Shown here: positions 46,174 to 56,203 of the stretch, one piece after another | How the letters are laid out: each line of letters opens with the position of its first letter | Position numbering within the stretch: position 1 is the first letter of the stretch | Origin: Planctomycetota bacterium | GTDB taxonomy: Bacteria; Planctomycetota; Planctomycetia; Pirellulales; Lacipirellulaceae | Reading direction: 5' to 3' | Assembly: GCA_024278955.1 (NCBI GenBank) | Contig: JAJRSE010000071.1 | Coordinates: 1-64,000, forward strand | Length of the DNA: 64,000 nucleotides | Made by a program: the position numbers and the translations under genes | Notes under the pieces: generated by a model | Told to the model about the DNA's origin: nothing | What the model saw: only the letters and a program-made list of their open reading frames with translations | The model's database searches: none

Positions 46174-47418
46174 CTAGTAGGTCAGAATCATGTCGCAGCC
46201 GACCATGTCTTCGTCGAACCCAGTCGAAGGAACCCAGTCCTTACGGACTTCAGGACGCATCACCAGGTTATCGAGCAACTTGATGTTGACGCCTGTCGTC
46301 AGCACGTTGTTCGACACGCCATCGTTACGCCACCACTCCAAACGAGTACCAAGTTTAACAATGTCGTTGTAGTCGTAGAACAGATACTGGTTCACACCAA
46401 GCGATTCCGTGATGCCAACACCACCGGGACCTTGAATACCCAAGTAGTCTGTCTGGAAGACGTAGTTGAGACGATCTGTCATCGTGACATCGAAGACCAC
46501 GCTATGCGAATAGTCGCTATCGGCATTGACAGCCGAAATAGCACCGAAGTTGCCATAAGTATTGATGACTGTCATCGTGACCGAGTCGAGCAAGTTTACC
46601 GAGAAACCGCCCAAGTAGCTATTGCCGCTATTCACTTGATCAAAACCAGTATCCCAACCAAGAGTCCAACCACCGTACAGCGTCATGTTCTCGAAGCCGT
46701 TGTACGTAGCCAACACACCCGTGTGGGTAAAGGGCTCGCTGTTGAACATCGTCAAAGCATGGCTGTAGAAAAAGTTACCCGTAGCAGCAACGGTTTCGTA
46801 CCCGGCCAGGGTAAAGAAACGACCAACTTTGACATTCAGGTCGTTGATAGCCACTTCGCCATACAACTGAGGCAAAGCCCAACCATACACGCCATTGTCC
46901 CAACCTTCGTCGAAGCTACCTGCAGGGTTGCTAAAAGCTTGGGTCTTCTGAGCATCGGTACCGTAAACAAAATCGGCACGGAAACCAAAGTCCAAACCAC
47001 GAGAGCCATCGGCTTCTCTACCAAAGTAGAACCATTGTTGCTGAAGGTTCATGTTTTTTGGTACGTCGTTGAACGCTCCCAGATCGCCACGGGCGGTCGA
47101 CAGGGGCGTCTGTTGATCGTGGTAACCAATCTGAGTCCAGCCACCAACATCGAAGTTATCAACACCCAAAATCGAAGAGAGAGACAATCCTTCGAGACCA
47201 CCAAGCATGGTGCCGCTAAGAAGACCTCCTCCTCCACACACGCCGCTGCCACAACCGTAGCAGCTGTCGTCATAACAACTGTCGCCACAACAACTATCGC
47301 AACCTACCGGGACCACAAGTTGATCGAGGTCAAACTGCCCCGATCCTGTTTCCGCAAATGCGGGAGTCGCGGCTAATGCTAGAACAGCAATACCGACTTT
47401 CCATGTCTTATTTTTCAC
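46174..47418 (-). CDS. outer-membrane beta-barrel porin-like protein (OmpL/BBP2-like) with Cys-rich N-terminal segment
   Basis: GTG start at 47418 after AGGAGC; signal peptide; alternating beta pattern; GCDSCCGDSCYDDSCYGCGSGVCGGGG. Confidence 0.78.
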   Translation of the reverse strand: MKNKTWKVGIAVLALAATPAFAETGSGQFDLDQLVVPVGCDSCCGDSCYDDSCYGCGSGVCGGGGLLSGTMLGGLEGLSLSSILGVDNFDVGGWTQIGYHDQQTPLSTARGDLGAFNDVPKNMNLQQQWFYFGREADGSRGLDFGFRADFVYGTDAQKTQAFSNPAGSFDEGWDNGVYGWALPQLYGEVAINDLNVKVGRFFTLAGYETVAATGNFFYSHALTMFNSEPFTHTGVLATYNGFENMTLYGGWTLGWDTGFDQVNSGNSYLGGFSVNLLDSVTMTVINTYGNFGAISAVNADSDYSHSVVFDVTMTDRLNYVFQTDYLGIQGPGGVGITESLGVNQYLFYDYNDIVKLGTRLEWWRNDGVSNNVLTTGVNIKLLDNLVMRPEVRKDWVPSTGFDEDMVGCDMILTY

Positions 47419-47826
47419 CTGACAGCTCCTTCTGTAATGCGATGCCGCACACCTGGTTCCGACCAGAAAACAGCAACGCAAGGTCTATTCAGCGAATCTC
47501 GGTCCAAAAAATTGATCGGTCCGAACAGCTCGTCCACAACGAAACCAAATCCGCAAAATTTCCGTCCACCTTGATGTCACTTATCGTCCCAGTTCCGATA
47601 GATGGGAGAGCCTGCCAACACGAAATACGCCGGAATTTGCTCGCAAACCCTCAATCGCTGACAAACCTTGCTGGTTGTATCACCTCGCCGGCGCAGTTCT
47701 GCGATCGGACCACGGAAGGACTCACCAAAGGGCTGCAAAAGAAGATCGAAATTATCCGAAGAACCCGCAAAGCTTACCGACACGCTATGATTCTTCGGGA
47801 AGTCCTTGGCTTCGGGAAAATCTCGC

Positions 47827-48531
47827 TCAGTGGCTACCGTCGCCAACTTGCCACCTATCGATCAACCAAACCGAGGGACTATGAAGTCCTTTTGTCTTAG
47901 AAAGAACCAACAGAAACGAGGAGACCTCAGCTTCGGCGTCCAGAACATCGTAAACAAAGACCGCCCTCGGCTGGCTCAGTTTGGAGTCAACTTGCGTCTC
48001 ACGGAGAACTCGCGATTTATTCCCACTCTCATGCATCTTACGCAATGCCAGAACGAGCGGGTCTTGAAGAAGCTGCGCGTTTTCTATTGCTTCCGAAAAA
48101 ATTGGGACCGCCCCGATGTTACTTCCAGAAGATTGGAGGCGAATAACCGCAGCACGTGTCATCAAACCCATCGCCTCTTCCGATTCGCCCCGAGCAACCT
48201 TCGCCATCCAAAGCTCAGCTGTCGCTTTTGCCTCTCGACGCAAAAGCACAGTACGTACCTCAACCCGGGCAACTGCCGAGACGCCAAAAATAATTGCAAA
48301 CGCCAACCCACCATAAGCCAGCCGAGTTCCCAGCAGGCCTCCTTCCGATCGTTTGATCCTTGCCAAAGCCCACAACGCAACCGCAACCGCAAACAGCGGC
48401 ACAACCAACAGAAGGGGAGCCGCAAAAGCCACCACCGAAAGCAAGCCAAGCACCAAAGCCACCACAGCCGAAGTGCTCAACGACTGATACTGCCCAAGCT
48501 CATCTGCGCTGTAATTACTATCGGATTCCAT
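47827..48531 (-). CDS. DUF4190-like membrane protein
   Basis: N-terminal STSAVVALVLGLLSVVAFAAPLLLVVPLFAVAVALWALARIKRSEGGLLGTRLAYGGL. Confidence 0.7.
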   Translation of the reverse strand: MESDSNYSADELGQYQSLSTSAVVALVLGLLSVVAFAAPLLLVVPLFAVAVALWALARIKRSEGGLLGTRLAYGGLAFAIIFGVSAVARVEVRTVLLRREAKATAELWMAKVARGESEEAMGLMTRAAVIRLQSSGSNIGAVPIFSEAIENAQLLQDPLVLALRKMHESGNKSRVLRETQVDSKLSQPRAVFVYDVLDAEAEVSSFLLVLSKTKGLHSPSVWLIDRWQVGDGSH

Positions 48532-48602
48532 TGCTGGCCTGAGTCAAAGAGTAGAAGTGGCGGGCGAATAGAAATCGGCCCTTCCATACAAGATACGCCG
48601 AA

Positions 48603-49127
48603 TCACTTCCCCAGGAAAGGATGGTCTGATTTCTCGCTCTCAGCAAAGTTCTTCACCACACCACGAAAAGGGGCCCGAGCATATTTGAACGTCGATTGCT
48701 GCCATTCCGAGGCATCCTTGAAAGACCACTCACCCGAATTGATCGGCACCCGCTCCAGGGTATATGCCGTAAAGCTAGTCAACATCACCGCCACGACAAG
48801 CCCCACGATAGGACCCGCTATTTTATCCAGCAAAGGAAAGAATCTTACTCTTACCTCCGAAGAATTCCTCGCAGCCAAGTGCATTACGGTTACCGTCGCG
48901 GCGAAGACGACCCAAACTCCGGCGAAGACAAAGTACCAAGCCGACTCAGGCGGCTTGCCCGACTTGTCTAGCAAGAAATTTCCCAACGGTACGCCCCCGA
49001 AAACACTAACCAATCCTGCCAGAATGATATTCAACAAAGCGACCATATTATTCCAAAGCCCTTCGTTAACCGTCATAGCGACCGCGGCGAAGAACAAGAA
49101 TCCTAGCATGACCGTGAGATATAGCAT
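48603..49127 (-). CDS. CvpA-like membrane protein
   Basis: Four TM segments with spacing resembling CvpA; weak family assignment. Confidence 0.55.
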   Translation of the reverse strand: MLYLTVMLGFLFFAAVAMTVNEGLWNNMVALLNIILAGLVSVFGGVPLGNFLLDKSGKPPESAWYFVFAGVWVVFAATVTVMHLAARNSSEVRVRFFPLLDKIAGPIVGLVVAVMLTSFTAYTLERVPINSGEWSFKDASEWQQSTFKYARAPFRGVVKNFAESEKSDHPFLGK

Positions 49128-49212
49128 GATATTTTGGCTTGAGATGTTTGGATTTTGGGAGCAAGCAACAGGCGATCAATCCCGACGAACGACGAACTAC
49201 CAACCACTGTTT

Positions 49213-51123
49213 CTACTGCTTGAGTACTCTCATCAATTCAGGGACCGAGGTGATTCCCTTAGCAACCAGCAAAATGCCTTCTTCCTGAAGCGACCGCTGC
49301 CGAGAAGCTCGGGCGGCTTTTTTCAGAAGGGAGAGCTTAGGTTGTTTGACAAGGATCTCTCGCATCTGATCGGTAACCGTAAGCAACTCGAAAACACCTG
49401 TCCGCCCCTTGTATCCAAGGCCTTGGCAAGTGGTACACGGTTTATTGATTTCCTCGCCCTTGGGGGGACGATATAATTGTTCGATTTTCCCGCTAGGAAT
49501 TCCAAGCTTTCGCAGAACCTCTCCCGGAGGAGTGTACGCTACTTTGCAATCGGGGCAGAGCAAACGTATCAACCGCTGATAAAGGACCGCCTTGGCAGTC
49601 GAGGCCAACTCTTTTGCTGGAATTTTCATTTGCAGCAACCTCAGCAGTGCTTCTGCCGACTCGCGAGCGCGTACGTTGGTTACCACCAAGTGCTCGTCTC
49701 TTACCTCGCCAAGCAGAATCGAAGCAGAATCGACATTGACGAAGTCGCGGCAGACGTAAACATTGGGATAGGTGCGGATAAGTCTTGGGAGAATCGTTGC
49801 AGGCGACTCTCCCGCAGCGCCATCAAAGGTTGTGACTTGCAGGTTTTGAATTTCTTCTTCCGGATGGGCAACGTCCTCAATCGCAGAAAAATCTCGCATC
49901 AAACGATCCGTCTCGCCGACCGAGATATTGGTAATCGTTGTCAATCCGTCGCCCGGCAAAGTCGCCAAAATGACCAACCCTTGGTCGGCAGCCATTTGGT
50001 CGGCCCACTGTTTTTGAAGTCCCTCGCGCATACCAAGGTCATCGTAGCTGCGAAGCTTTTTCTTTTCTCCCAGGAGCGTAAGAATCACTCGTTCGCCTGT
50101 GGTGACCCCTTGCGAAACCAAAAGGCATGTAAAAGACTTGCCTTGGTACTTGGCTCCAAATTCTCCCGACTGCTTCTTCTTGCGTTCTTTCGCATTAAGA
50201 TTTGCAAGTGTTTTCAGCACGGCAAGCATGACGTCGTTCGGCTCACGCTCGCGCGCTTCGCCGCTGTGCCACACTCCATCGATTTCGTGCCGCACGTTGA
50301 CCGCTTGCTTCGTAAAATCGAGCAACATCCGATCGCTTCGTTTCCCGTCCATCTCGACGATCAAATCTTTCGCGAGCAAATAGCCAGGGGAATGCCTCGC
50401 GGAAAGCAAGTTGGCGTTATTGGAATTTTGGTCATCTGCACCCATTGCCAGCAGATCGACCGGAGCGCCCTTCTCGTACTCGGCCTTTCGCTCCGCATCG
50501 ACTTTGATCCCCACCTTGCCGCCCAAACTTGCAAAAACATATCGCCACCAAGGCCCCGTAAGCACGGTCTCGTGAGGCTCGACATTCTTGTTATGAACAA
50601 GAACGTAGGGAATCCATGTCGCGAGGAAAACAACAAACAAGATCGGCAAACGAATGAGAGTCGCCACTGGCAAGAAGAAAAACAACAGGCAAAGCAGTGC
50701 AAACGGAAAAAACAAAATCGGATTCCACTTTTGCCAGCCGAGCCGGTAAGTTTGTGTATCGCGATTGACCCAGTCGACTGCTCGAACCCAAATCAGCAAG
50801 ACCAAGAACGCAGCCAACAGTTTCAACAAAAGCGAAATTTTGAATGGAAAAGACTTAACACGCTTGGCAAAAACATTGACCGATTGGTCACCGGCAGCCT
50901 GTTCTGGATTCGCTGGAGAGGCACTCTCCGTATTTTCTTGCTGCGGATCTCCATTCTCCCTGCGAGTCCCGTCGCCAGCTATTTCGCCTTGAGCTTCGGA
51001 GACCGCCCCTAACTCAGTAAGACTTACCTGAGCCCAGCAACCGCTTGGTTCAAGACATAACGCCGCAAACGCCAGCACTATTGCCGTGAAAATCGAAACT
51101 TGTAAACCCGTCATATGCCGCAT
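49213..51123 (-). CDS. membrane-anchored GspE/PilB-like pseudo-ATPase
   Basis: Signal peptide and TM segments, then a GspE-like C-terminus (LYQRLIRLLCPDCKVAYTPP...CTTCQGLGYKGRTGVFELL); P-loop region is ATLPGDGLTTI with no Walker A Lys. Confidence 0.8.
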   Translation of the reverse strand: MRHMTGLQVSIFTAIVLAFAALCLEPSGCWAQVSLTELGAVSEAQGEIAGDGTRRENGDPQQENTESASPANPEQAAGDQSVNVFAKRVKSFPFKISLLLKLLAAFLVLLIWVRAVDWVNRDTQTYRLGWQKWNPILFFPFALLCLLFFFLPVATLIRLPILFVVFLATWIPYVLVHNKNVEPHETVLTGPWWRYVFASLGGKVGIKVDAERKAEYEKGAPVDLLAMGADDQNSNNANLLSARHSPGYLLAKDLIVEMDGKRSDRMLLDFTKQAVNVRHEIDGVWHSGEAREREPNDVMLAVLKTLANLNAKERKKKQSGEFGAKYQGKSFTCLLVSQGVTTGERVILTLLGEKKKLRSYDDLGMREGLQKQWADQMAADQGLVILATLPGDGLTTITNISVGETDRLMRDFSAIEDVAHPEEEIQNLQVTTFDGAAGESPATILPRLIRTYPNVYVCRDFVNVDSASILLGEVRDEHLVVTNVRARESAEALLRLLQMKIPAKELASTAKAVLYQRLIRLLCPDCKVAYTPPGEVLRKLGIPSGKIEQLYRPPKGEEINKPCTTCQGLGYKGRTGVFELLTVTDQMREILVKQPKLSLLKKAARASRQRSLQEEGILLVAKGITSVPELMRVLKQ

Positions 51124-52277
51124 CAGATAATACCGCCTTGCGAAACATCGATTCCTTTGAGTGACATCTTCAGTGCCTCGCGGTTCGGAGCTACTTCCAT
51201 CGCGGTCTCGCGATCGATCATCTCTTCGTCGACAAGTTTTTTCAAACTCTGCGTAAAATCTTGCATGCCATCTTCAGCACCAACACGAATGGCATCGCCC
51301 AGTTTATGGTCTTCTTCTTCCAAAATTAGTTTCCGAACCGTTGGAGTAAACAACATGATCTCGCAGACTGGAACACGACCAACACCTGGTTTAATCGACT
51401 TGAGCAACTTTTGCGCAATAATGCCCTTCATGTTCATCGCCATAGCGCTGCGAAGGGCACCGTGCATTTCCTGGGGGAACAAGTCGAGAATACGTCCAAC
51501 CGTCGAGGCGGCGGTACTGGCATGGATGGTTCCAAAAACCAAATGGCCCGTCTCGGCAGCATGGATAGCCGTCATGAAAGTTTCACGATCACGCATTTCG
51601 CCCACAAGCATCACGTCGGGATCTTCACGCACTGCGTGTTTCATACCGATCTCAAAATCAACCACATCAAGGCCAATTTCACGTTGGTTAATGAGACACT
51701 TCTGCTCGGTGAACACAAACTCGATCGGATCCTCAAGCGTGAGAATATGCTTTCGGTATCTTGCATTGATCCAATTGAGCATCGACGCAATGGTTGTACT
51801 TTTACCCGAGCCTGTCACCCCGGCTAGTAAGACCATCCCCTGGTCGTACGTGCAAAGCCGCTCGATCGAAGGCGGGAGGTTCAAACCCTCGAAGTCGGGA
51901 ATCCAACTACTAACGCGTCGGGCTACCAAACCGATATGTCCCAGCTGCTGCAACAGGTTCACGCGGAAACGCCAGTTGGTGCCATCGACCTCGCACATAT
52001 GTGCAAAGTCTGCCCCGCCATCTTTGTCGAAAATTTTACGGCTCCGCTCGTTCATCAGCGGAAAGCAAAGGCGTACCATTTCTTCGTCGTCGATCGGATC
52101 GCGATCCATCGGTCTCAACGAGCCATCAACACGAAGCATCGGCGGTCGTCCGACCTTGAGATGCAGATCGCTCGCCTCGTGCTTCACGCATGCGCGAAAC
52201 ATTTTGTTAATCTCAAGTTCTTGATGTCGGGCGACAAAACTGTCGTAGTCCGATTCATTGATCGAAGATTTGGACAT
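51123..52277 (-). CDS. pilT: type IV pilus retraction ATPase PilT
   Basis: GVTGSGKSTT, LEDPIE, REDPDVMLVGEMRD, GTIHASTAAST. Confidence 0.93.
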   Translation of the reverse strand: MSKSSINESDYDSFVARHQELEINKMFRACVKHEASDLHLKVGRPPMLRVDGSLRPMDRDPIDDEEMVRLCFPLMNERSRKIFDKDGGADFAHMCEVDGTNWRFRVNLLQQLGHIGLVARRVSSWIPDFEGLNLPPSIERLCTYDQGMVLLAGVTGSGKSTTIASMLNWINARYRKHILTLEDPIEFVFTEQKCLINQREIGLDVVDFEIGMKHAVREDPDVMLVGEMRDRETFMTAIHAAETGHLVFGTIHASTAASTVGRILDLFPQEMHGALRSAMAMNMKGIIAQKLLKSIKPGVGRVPVCEIMLFTPTVRKLILEEEDHKLGDAIRVGAEDGMQDFTQSLKKLVDEEMIDRETAMEVAPNREALKMSLKGIDVSQGGII

Positions 52278-52304
52278 TGATTATTTACTCTTAGCTCAGG
52301 ACTT

Positions 52305-53078
52305 TTAAGCTACCATTCGCACGTGAACGCCATAGTCGGCCATGATTTGCTTAGTTTCTTGAATTGTATACTCGCCGAAGTGAAAAATACTGGCCGCAAG
52401 CGCCGCGTCGGCTTTGCCTTTGGTCACCGCCTCGGCAAGATGTTTGGGGCACCCTGCCCCGCCGCTCGCTACGACCGGAATCGAGACGGCTTCGCTGACG
52501 GCTGCGGTGATCTCCAGATCGTAGCCATTTTTTGTTCCATCGGCGTCCATGCAGGTAAGTACGATCTCGCCTGCTCCCATTTGTTCGACCTGCCGAGCCC
52601 AAGCAACCGCTTCAAGCCCTGTGGCAATGCGACCCCCGTTGATAAAAACTTCCCATACCTCGCAGCCATCTCGCTGGACGCGTTTTGGATCGATGTTCAC
52701 GACAATGCACTGGCTGCCAAATCTTTTTGCCGCTGCGCTGACGAACTCAGGATCGGTTACCGCCGAAGAGTTGATCGAAACTTTGTCGCAACCTGCTTTT
52801 AACAATTGCCGCACATCATCGACGGTACGAATTCCGCCCCCCACTGTGAGCGGCATGAACACTTGCTCGGCGGTGCGCCGCACCATATCGGCCATGATGT
52901 CTCGGCCTTCGTGGCTGGCACAAATATCAAGGAAGACCAACTCGTCGGCTCCTTCTCGCTCGTAGCGAGCGGCCACCTCGACCGGGTCGCCGGCATCGCG
53001 AAGATTCACAAAGTTGGTACCCTTCACCACGCGACCATGGTCAACATCGAGACAGGGAATGACACGTTTGGCAAGCAT
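52305..53078 (-). CDS. hisF: imidazole glycerol phosphate synthase subunit HisF
   Basis: [55 protein letters not shown]. Confidence 0.97.
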   Translation of the reverse strand: MLAKRVIPCLDVDHGRVVKGTNFVNLRDAGDPVEVAARYEREGADELVFLDICASHEGRDIMADMVRRTAEQVFMPLTVGGGIRTVDDVRQLLKAGCDKVSINSSAVTDPEFVSAAAKRFGSQCIVVNIDPKRVQRDGCEVWEVFINGGRIATGLEAVAWARQVEQMGAGEIVLTCMDADGTKNGYDLEITAAVSEAVSIPVVASGGAGCPKHLAEAVTKGKADAALAASIFHFGEYTIQETKQIMADYGVHVRMVA

Positions 53079-53341
53079 GGCTTTGGGAAAACAGAGGCAA
53101 CGGGAAAGGAGTCTGGGGACGCCGAGAAGGTAAAGCGGTGTCCTTGCGGAATAACCTATTCCGACGGTCTCAAGCCTACAGCCCAGTACCTAACACCCGC
53201 GACTACTTCCGAAGTTCCCAAGACTTCAGTCTAAATAGGGCTAAGGCGGGGGTCAACTAGTGAGAGGGCTCTTCAAGCCCGAATTACCGGGCAAATCGTC
53301 CTGGGAAAGCCTCTTAAGATGCCTCTTGCCTCAATCGTCGG

Positions 53342-55366
53342 TTAGCTCGTCTTCTGAAGCGACGCACAGTCGATCTCGGTCTGTCGGCAGTTTGGTAGCG
53401 ATTCTAAGAAAACCCTGCCGTAGGATTTTGTGTGGATGCGTGGGTCTAAAATCACGACCCGGCCCTTATCGCTACGGGTGCGGATCAACCGACCAAAGCC
53501 TTGTTTGAGCTTCAGCACGGCCTCGGGTAACTGATACTGGCGAAATGGCTCGCCTCCGGACTCGCGAATCGCTTCGACCCGTGCTTCGGTTAGCGGGCGG
53601 TCGGGCACGCTGAATGGCAGCTTGGTGATGATAACTGTCTGAAGCGCGTCGCCGGGGACGTCGACGCCTTGCCAGAAACTGTCGGTCCCGAGTAATACCG
53701 ACCGAGGATCTTTCTTGAACAGCTCGATCATCTGCGTCCGCGGGGTGCCATCGGCTTGGCTCAGTAAGTTGAGATTGTTTGCCCGTAGCCACGGCGCCAA
53801 TCGGGCCGCCACACGGCGCATCATCTCGTAGCTTGTAAACAACACAAAAGTGTGGCCATCGGACTCGCGAATATAACGCTGCATTACTTCTACGCCGGCG
53901 CGTTCAAACTCGTTACGTTGCGAACCAGGGTCGGGCATACCGCGTACGGTGATCAGCTCGGCCTGTTCTTGGTAGTCGAAGGGGCTATCGAGCTTGAGGG
54001 TATTGCTTTTGATGAGCCCGAGTCTTTCGCGGAAGAAATCGAACGACTCTTGTTTACCAATGGCAAGCGTTGCGCTGGTGAGGATAACGGTCGGCGTGGA
54101 ATTGAAGAGTTGATCGCGGAGGACTGGGCCTACGTCGATTGGGGCGGCTGAGAGGGTTAGACGCGGCAAGCCGCGGCGCGTCTTGTAGGAATCCATCCAG
54201 TAGACGGCCGAGGAGTCGAGTTGTTGATTGAGCCAACTGTTGAGCTCGTTTGCTAAGCTCGAAAGTCGATCGTGGGCTGCGATAAAATCTTGGCGGTCGG
54301 AGTCTTCGATCTGCGCATCGCCGGCCTTTTTTGTTTCACGAGCCAAGACCTGCAATTCACCACCCAGGTGGTTGGTAATCTTAATCGGCTCACTTACCCG
54401 ACCATTGGGCGGAGCCTTCGATTCGCGCCAATCAAATAAGTCGCCGAAGAAATCGTCGGCCGCAACCCGGCACTTATCAACCTGCTGTTGTAATTCTCGC
54501 AACTGATGATGGACAAGCAGCCCTTTTTGCGTGCGATCGTTGTACAACCGGCTCAGTGTGTACTCGACTTGTCCGCTGGTCAGCCGGATGCCCATGTGGT
54601 CGGCGGCTACCGATTCGATGTTGTGTGCTTCGTCGAGCACGACGACATCGTAATCGGGAAGGATGCTTGCTCCATGGCGGCGTAGTGCTAAGTCGCTAAA
54701 GAACAAGGCATGATTGACGATCATCAACTGGGCGTGCTGCACTCGTCGACGATCTTGATAGTAAAAACACTTTTTGAACGTCGGACAACGTCGACCCAGG
54801 CAATTGCCATGGTCGCTGGCAATCTCTTCCCAAACCTGCGGCATCGGCTGGTAGGGTAAATCGCTCAGGGTACCATCATTGGTCGCTTCGCTCCAAGTGC
54901 GTAGATCGCTTAACTGCTGGTACGCATCGTGGTTATCAAACAAGCTCTTGCTGCGAGATAGCGCACCTTCCAGACGCCGCAGGCTAAGATAGTTGCGGCG
55001 TCCTTTGACTAGTACTGCCGAAAATTCGCGGGGAATCACGCTGTTGAGTAGCGGCAAGTCCTTGCGGATGAGCTGCTCTTGCAAGCTGATTGTATGCGTG
55101 GCAATCACCACTCGAAGAGGTTTTTCGGGTTTATTAGGGTCTGCCGACGGCTTGGTCGCCGCGAGGATTGCCGGCACCAGATAAGAAAAACTTTTTCCGA
55201 CGCCCGTGCCCGCCTCGACGACTAAATGCTCCTTGGCGTGAATCGCCGCAGCTACAGCCTCGGCCATTGCCATTTGCTGAGGTCGCATTTCGTACTTTGG
55301 CAACCGACGTGCGATTGAACCTTCGGGACCGAGGATATCGGCGACGGTGAGATTAGCGTTTTCCAT
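53342..55366 (-). CDS. dinG: ATP-dependent helicase, DinG/XPD-like
   Basis: VEAGTGVGKSFSYLVPAI, VLDEAHNI, GTDSFWQGVDVPGDAL, QGFGRLIRT; Cys spacing C..RCPTFKKC. Confidence 0.88.
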   Translation of the reverse strand: MENANLTVADILGPEGSIARRLPKYEMRPQQMAMAEAVAAAIHAKEHLVVEAGTGVGKSFSYLVPAILAATKPSADPNKPEKPLRVVIATHTISLQEQLIRKDLPLLNSVIPREFSAVLVKGRRNYLSLRRLEGALSRSKSLFDNHDAYQQLSDLRTWSEATNDGTLSDLPYQPMPQVWEEIASDHGNCLGRRCPTFKKCFYYQDRRRVQHAQLMIVNHALFFSDLALRRHGASILPDYDVVVLDEAHNIESVAADHMGIRLTSGQVEYTLSRLYNDRTQKGLLVHHQLRELQQQVDKCRVAADDFFGDLFDWRESKAPPNGRVSEPIKITNHLGGELQVLARETKKAGDAQIEDSDRQDFIAAHDRLSSLANELNSWLNQQLDSSAVYWMDSYKTRRGLPRLTLSAAPIDVGPVLRDQLFNSTPTVILTSATLAIGKQESFDFFRERLGLIKSNTLKLDSPFDYQEQAELITVRGMPDPGSQRNEFERAGVEVMQRYIRESDGHTFVLFTSYEMMRRVAARLAPWLRANNLNLLSQADGTPRTQMIELFKKDPRSVLLGTDSFWQGVDVPGDALQTVIITKLPFSVPDRPLTEARVEAIRESGGEPFRQYQLPEAVLKLKQGFGRLIRTRSDKGRVVILDPRIHTKSYGRVFLESLPNCRQTEIDCASLQKTS

Positions 55367-55375
55367 GCTGTCGTT

Positions 55376-55945
55376 TTACTCATCCTGACACGATTGCCAT
55401 AGCCGTTCAAGTTGGTCGAGTGTTTCTGGCGATTCTTTGAGTTCGCACAAGGGAGCAAGCTCCTGGCGAATAAGGTTCATATTGAGTGAAGCCAACTGTC
55501 GATTGAAAATTCCTTCTACATCAAACCAATCCTGTGGGCGTCCGGCAAAGGCTTTAAAGACAACAAGGTCTTCTGCGGACACGGTCAGCAACTCGACACC
55601 TTCATGAAAACGAAACAACGAACTGCGCATGATAGCACTTCGCTCAAAATTAAAGGCACCGAGCGATATATCGACACCAAATCCTTTCTTCGATGTTAAC
55701 AATACAACACGATTCAACAAAGCGAACTCTTTCGCATCTGCTCGTCTCGGAGTAAATTTTTCTAGCAAGGCATCAACAAAGGAAGCTTCGTTACCGAAAT
55801 CCGTGAACAAACAAAGGTCTGCGTCGTTGGTCATTCGGGCGCGTCCCCAACGATTGACAGCGATGCCTCCGATGAACGCGAAACTCCATTCACGCTGCTC
55901 CAAGAAGTCTTGTACCTCACGAGCAGCCTGCAGCACTTCGATCAT
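55376..55945 (-). CDS. nucleotidyltransferase, AbiEii/DUF6036-like
   Basis: FIGGIAVNRWGRARMTNDADLCLF NTase motif; overlaps the upstream small gene by ATGA. Confidence 0.7.
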   Translation of the reverse strand: MIEVLQAAREVQDFLEQREWSFAFIGGIAVNRWGRARMTNDADLCLFTDFGNEASFVDALLEKFTPRRADAKEFALLNRVVLLTSKKGFGVDISLGAFNFERSAIMRSSLFRFHEGVELLTVSAEDLVVFKAFAGRPQDWFDVEGIFNRQLASLNMNLIRQELAPLCELKESPETLDQLERLWQSCQDE

Positions 55946-56169
55946 TTTCGCCCTTTCAAGAAGAGACGCTGTTGCTCGACCAGACCGCTAGTTTTGCTGG
56001 GAGAAGCATCGGGTTTGGCAGGCTCCAAAACGTTGGCGACCGCCTGAAGATGCTGCTCTTCGGTGAGCTGACGCTGCTCTTGTCGAGTCACCTGAGCCAA
56101 CAGAGGCCCTACGCGTGCCCAGTGTGCGACAAACGCTGCTGCGTCCGAGTCATGCGTAGTTTCAGACAT
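55942..56169 (-). CDS. small protein, putative partner of the nucleotidyltransferase
   Basis: 75 aa MSETTHDSDAAAFVAHWARVGPLL...; GGAGG ribosome-binding site; 4-nt overlap with the downstream NTase. Confidence 0.6.
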   Translation of the reverse strand: MSETTHDSDAAAFVAHWARVGPLLAQVTRQEQRQLTEEQHLQAVANVLEPAKPDASPSKTSGLVEQQRLFLKGRK

Positions 56170-56203
56170 GATGCCTCCAGGAATCTTCACAGTGCGTATG
56201 CAA

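Noticed and set aside
45952-47376. 474 aa plus-strand ORF
   Set aside because: Lies antisense to the well-supported porin gene; His/Thr/Val/Ile-rich composition typical of a reverse-complement frame, no motif.
47806-49476. 556 aa plus-strand ORF
   Set aside because: Antisense to DUF4190-like, CvpA-like and the pseudo-ATPase genes; Lys/Arg/Ser-rich composition of a shadow ORF.
49477-51012. 511 aa plus-strand ORF
   Set aside because: Antisense to the GspE-like gene, which has clear domain motifs; Arg/Cys/Phe-rich shadow frame.
51115-52224. 369 aa plus-strand ORF
   Set aside because: Antisense to pilT, which has intact catalytic motifs.
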